7,142 nt of DNA from NCBI GenBank assembly GCA_016839385.1, contig JAEOUK010000263.1, positions 1-7,142 of the forward strand, in the 5' to 3' direction. Below, piece by piece: positions 5,393 through 7,142 of this stretch. This stretch comes from Promethearchaeota archaeon. Its GTDB lineage: Archaea > Asgardarchaeota > Lokiarchaeia > Sigynarchaeales > MK-D1. Made by a program: the position numbers and the translations under genes. Numbering within the stretch: position 1 is the stretch's first letter; each line of letters starts with the position of its first letter. A model generated the notes under the pieces. That model saw only the letters and a program-made list of their open reading frames with translations, was not told where the DNA came from and made no database searches.

Positions 5393-7142
5393 ATGGACAG
5401 AATGACAGAAAAATTGACCACATATCGAATTTTACCCGATTCCTCTGTAATTTTAAGTGGACAAGTCTTGGATCTAATTACATCGAAAAAATTATATGAA
5501 TTAATAGAAATCAAAGACAGGAATCCTATTGAAATAGTGTTGTCTCGAGTAGTGTTAGCTGAAATCGAAAACCAAGCAAACCAGGAAAAATCAATTGGTG
5601 GTGTAGGTGTAAAAATGACAAAACACTTAATAACCACAATTCAAGAATTGCAAAAAAAAGGTGTAAATATATCTGTTTTAATTCATGGTGAACGTCCTAC
5701 ATTAGAGCAGATCAAACTAAACTCCGGTGGAGAATTGGATGCAATTATTCGACAACACGCTTCTGAAACTGGTTCTATACTTCTTAGTGGAGATAAGATC
5801 CAATACAATCTTGCAATTATCGAGCAAATATCTTCTTTTTATCTTCCCCAAGAAGATTTTCAAGTTCCTTTTGAAAAATCATTGGATAGATTTTTTGATG
5901 AGAATTCAATGTCTGTTCATCTCCAGTCAGGCTCATTTCCATATGCAAAAAAGGGGAAACCTGGAAATTTTAAATTACAAAAGATCGGAGATACAATCTT
6001 AACTCGCAAGGAAATAATTGAATTAGAGTCTAATATTCTAAAAGAAGCAAAATCTGACCCAAATAGTTTTATCGAAAAAGAACTTAAAGGAGTTACGGTT
6101 GTGCAGCTAAGAAATTATAGAATCGTCATGTGTAGACCTCCCTTTGCAAATAAACATGAAATTACTGCAGTAAAACCTCTTGTCAAATTGACTATGGATG
6201 ATTATTCATTAAATGATCGGTTATTGGATCGATTAGCTAGCGCAGAAGGTATTTTAGTTGCAGGAAGACCTGGGGCAGGAAAATCTACTTTCATCTCTGC
6301 ATTGTCGCTTTTTTACCTCGATCAAAAGAAAGTAATTAAAACCTTAGAAAGTGTAAGAGATCTTCAAGTCCCGCCTGAGATCACTCAATATACGGAATTG
6401 GAAGATGATTTTGAAAAAACTTCAGATATTTTATTACTAGTAAGACCAGATTATACAATTTTTGATGAAATTAGGACATCAGATGATTTCCAAATTTTTG
6501 CGGATATGCGTCTTGCTGGTGTAGGAATGATAGGCGTAGTGCACGCATCTTCTGCCTTAGATGCAATTCAAAGGTTCATTAGACGTGTGGAGTTGGGCTT
6601 AATTCCTTCAATAATTGATACAGTAGTTTTTGTGAGAAATGGTGAGATTTATGAAGTTTTGAAACTTGAAATGACCGTAAAAACTCCTTTTGGCATGAGA
6701 GATGCGGATTTAGCTCGTCCCGTGGTAGAAGTATCTGATTATCAAACTAACCGAGTGTTATATGAAATCTATGAGTTCGGATCAAACATAGTTGTTATTC
6801 CAGTTACTCGAAAATCTAGATCTGATAGTCATACATCTTATTCTAAGGGAAAAGGAAAATCTTATTCAAAAAAAGACTCTAATTACCACAACAAAACAGA
6901 TTGGGAGAGAAACTTTGATAATTATAATGATGATGATGATGATGGTGATGATCTAAGTTTGGTTAATTCTGTGTATCGAGAGAATAATGAAACGGGATTT
7001 TCTAATTTTCGCAAATCCGATCTAATTAAGAAAATGGGAGTTAATGACCATGATGTAGTGAAATTTTATTTAATTTATGGAAAAAAATCCCTGATTTTAC
7101 GAAGTAGCGTTACTCATGCAAATCGATATATGCATGTTTATG
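5393..7142 (+). CDS. PINA-like PIN-domain/PilT-type ATPase, 3'-truncated by the window
   Basis: 583 residues are visible and the frame is still open at the window end. The N-terminal PIN nuclease domain keeps its acidic residues: D16 in LPDSSVIL, E57 in VVLAEIEN, D116 in GELDAIIRQ, and D134 in LLSGDK. The ATPase of the type-II/IV secretion (PilT/VirB11) class has Walker A GRPGAGKST (291-299), Asp box TLESVRDLQVPPEITQY (317-333), Walker B DYTIFDEIR (353-361), and His box GVVHASSALDAIQR with H384. This matches COG1855; the Sulfolobus member PINA is a hexameric ATPase promoting Holliday-junction branch migration with Hjc. The strand VVEVSDYQTN...YEIYEFGSNIVVIPV (444-471) is typical of the family. 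Then comes low complexity (472-545: SKGKGKSYSKK, a D5GDD run) instead of an evident KH domain, followed by a terminal domain (about 546 on). The start may be ATG 5402. It is probably co-transcribed with the EndA-like gene. Confidence 0.92.
   Translation, partial: MDRMTEKLTTYRILPDSSVILSGQVLDLITSKKLYELIEIKDRNPIEIVLSRVVLAEIENQANQEKSIGGVGVKMTKHLITTIQELQKKGVNISVLIHGERPTLEQIKLNSGGELDAIIRQHASETGSILLSGDKIQYNLAIIEQISSFYLPQEDFQVPFEKSLDRFFDENSMSVHLQSGSFPYAKKGKPGNFKLQKIGDTILTRKEIIELESNILKEAKSDPNSFIEKELKGVTVVQLRNYRIVMCRPPFANKHEITAVKPLVKLTMDDYSLNDRLLDRLASAEGILVAGRPGAGKSTFISALSLFYLDQKKVIKTLESVRDLQVPPEITQYTELEDDFEKTSDILLLVRPDYTIFDEIRTSDDFQIFADMRLAGVGMIGVVHASSALDAIQRFIRRVELGLIPSIIDTVVFVRNGEIYEVLKLEMTVKTPFGMRDADLARPVVEVSDYQTNRVLYEIYEFGSNIVVIPVTRKSRSDSHTSYSKGKGKSYSKKDSNYHNKTDWERNFDNYNDDDDDGDDLSLVNSVYRENNETGFSNFRKSDLIKKMGVNDHDVVKFYLIYGKKSLILRSSVTHANRYMHVY
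6929..6952 (+). repeat. GAT trinucleotide repeat encoding an aspartate run
   Basis: Five GAT codons, one GGT and two more GAT encode DDDDDGDD (residues 513-520) in the PIN-ATPase. All Asp codons here are GAT, so the run may have grown by replication slippage. It lies in the low-complexity linker after the ATPase domain. Confidence 0.85.

Noticed and set aside
5371..5637. Minus-strand open frame of 88 codons opposite the start of the PIN-ATPase
   Set aside because: It is antisense to the conserved PIN domain, with no motif or promoter of its own.
5727..6002. Plus-strand open frame of 91 codons inside the PIN-ATPase
   Set aside because: It is a different frame of a region whose main frame encodes the conserved PIN motifs.

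Overview
The window is AT-rich (about two-thirds A+T by eye) and is most likely from an archaeon. Three things point that way. There is a protein of the archaeal/eukaryotic tRNA-splicing endonuclease (EndA) family. There is a PIN-domain plus PilT-type ATPase of the archaeal PINA/COG1855 type. Good TATA-box candidates lie about 26 nt before start codons that lack a Shine-Dalgarno, as expected for leaderless archaeal transcripts. The gene mix (Dpp/Opp-type ABC transporter, orphan hydrogenase maturation protease, GNAT, degenerate EndA) and base composition would fit an Asgard archaeon, but that lineage guess is weak.

Layout. Positions 1-1676 hold the end of a peptide-type ABC transporter operon: two ATPase subunits (DppD-like, 5' end missing, and DppF-like, complete) joined by a TAATG stop/start overlap. 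A T8 tract follows. Positions 1677-2122 are a 446-nt non-coding stretch with several TATA-like elements. It ends in a striking 14-bp stem-loop whose extended fold could pair with the ribosome binding site of the next gene. Positions 2123-3352 encode a two-domain GNAT-like acetyltransferase with a glycine-poor acetyl-CoA loop. It converges, with an 11-nt gap, on a minus-strand pair: a small HEYLH-type putative zinc metallopeptidase (3364-3861) and, upstream of it, a HycI/HybD-like [NiFe]-hydrogenase maturation endopeptidase (3916-4515). A hairpin plus T10 tract separates these two.

From a short divergent promoter region (4516-4623) a second transcription unit runs rightward. It contains an EndA-family subunit lacking two of the three catalytic residues (4624-5352) and, 40 nt later, a PINA-like PIN-ATPase that runs off the window end (5393-7142). 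The PIN-ATPase has an intact PIN nuclease site and ATPase motifs. Where related proteins are expected to carry a KH domain, it has a lysine/serine- and aspartate-rich low-complexity segment.

How the genes may work together: the two ABC ATPases power uptake of peptides or similar solutes. The EndA-like/PIN-ATPase pair looks like a nucleic-acid-processing module. The minus-strand pair may act in protein maturation, although no hydrogenase structural genes are present. No RNA genes, mobile elements or CRISPR arrays were seen.
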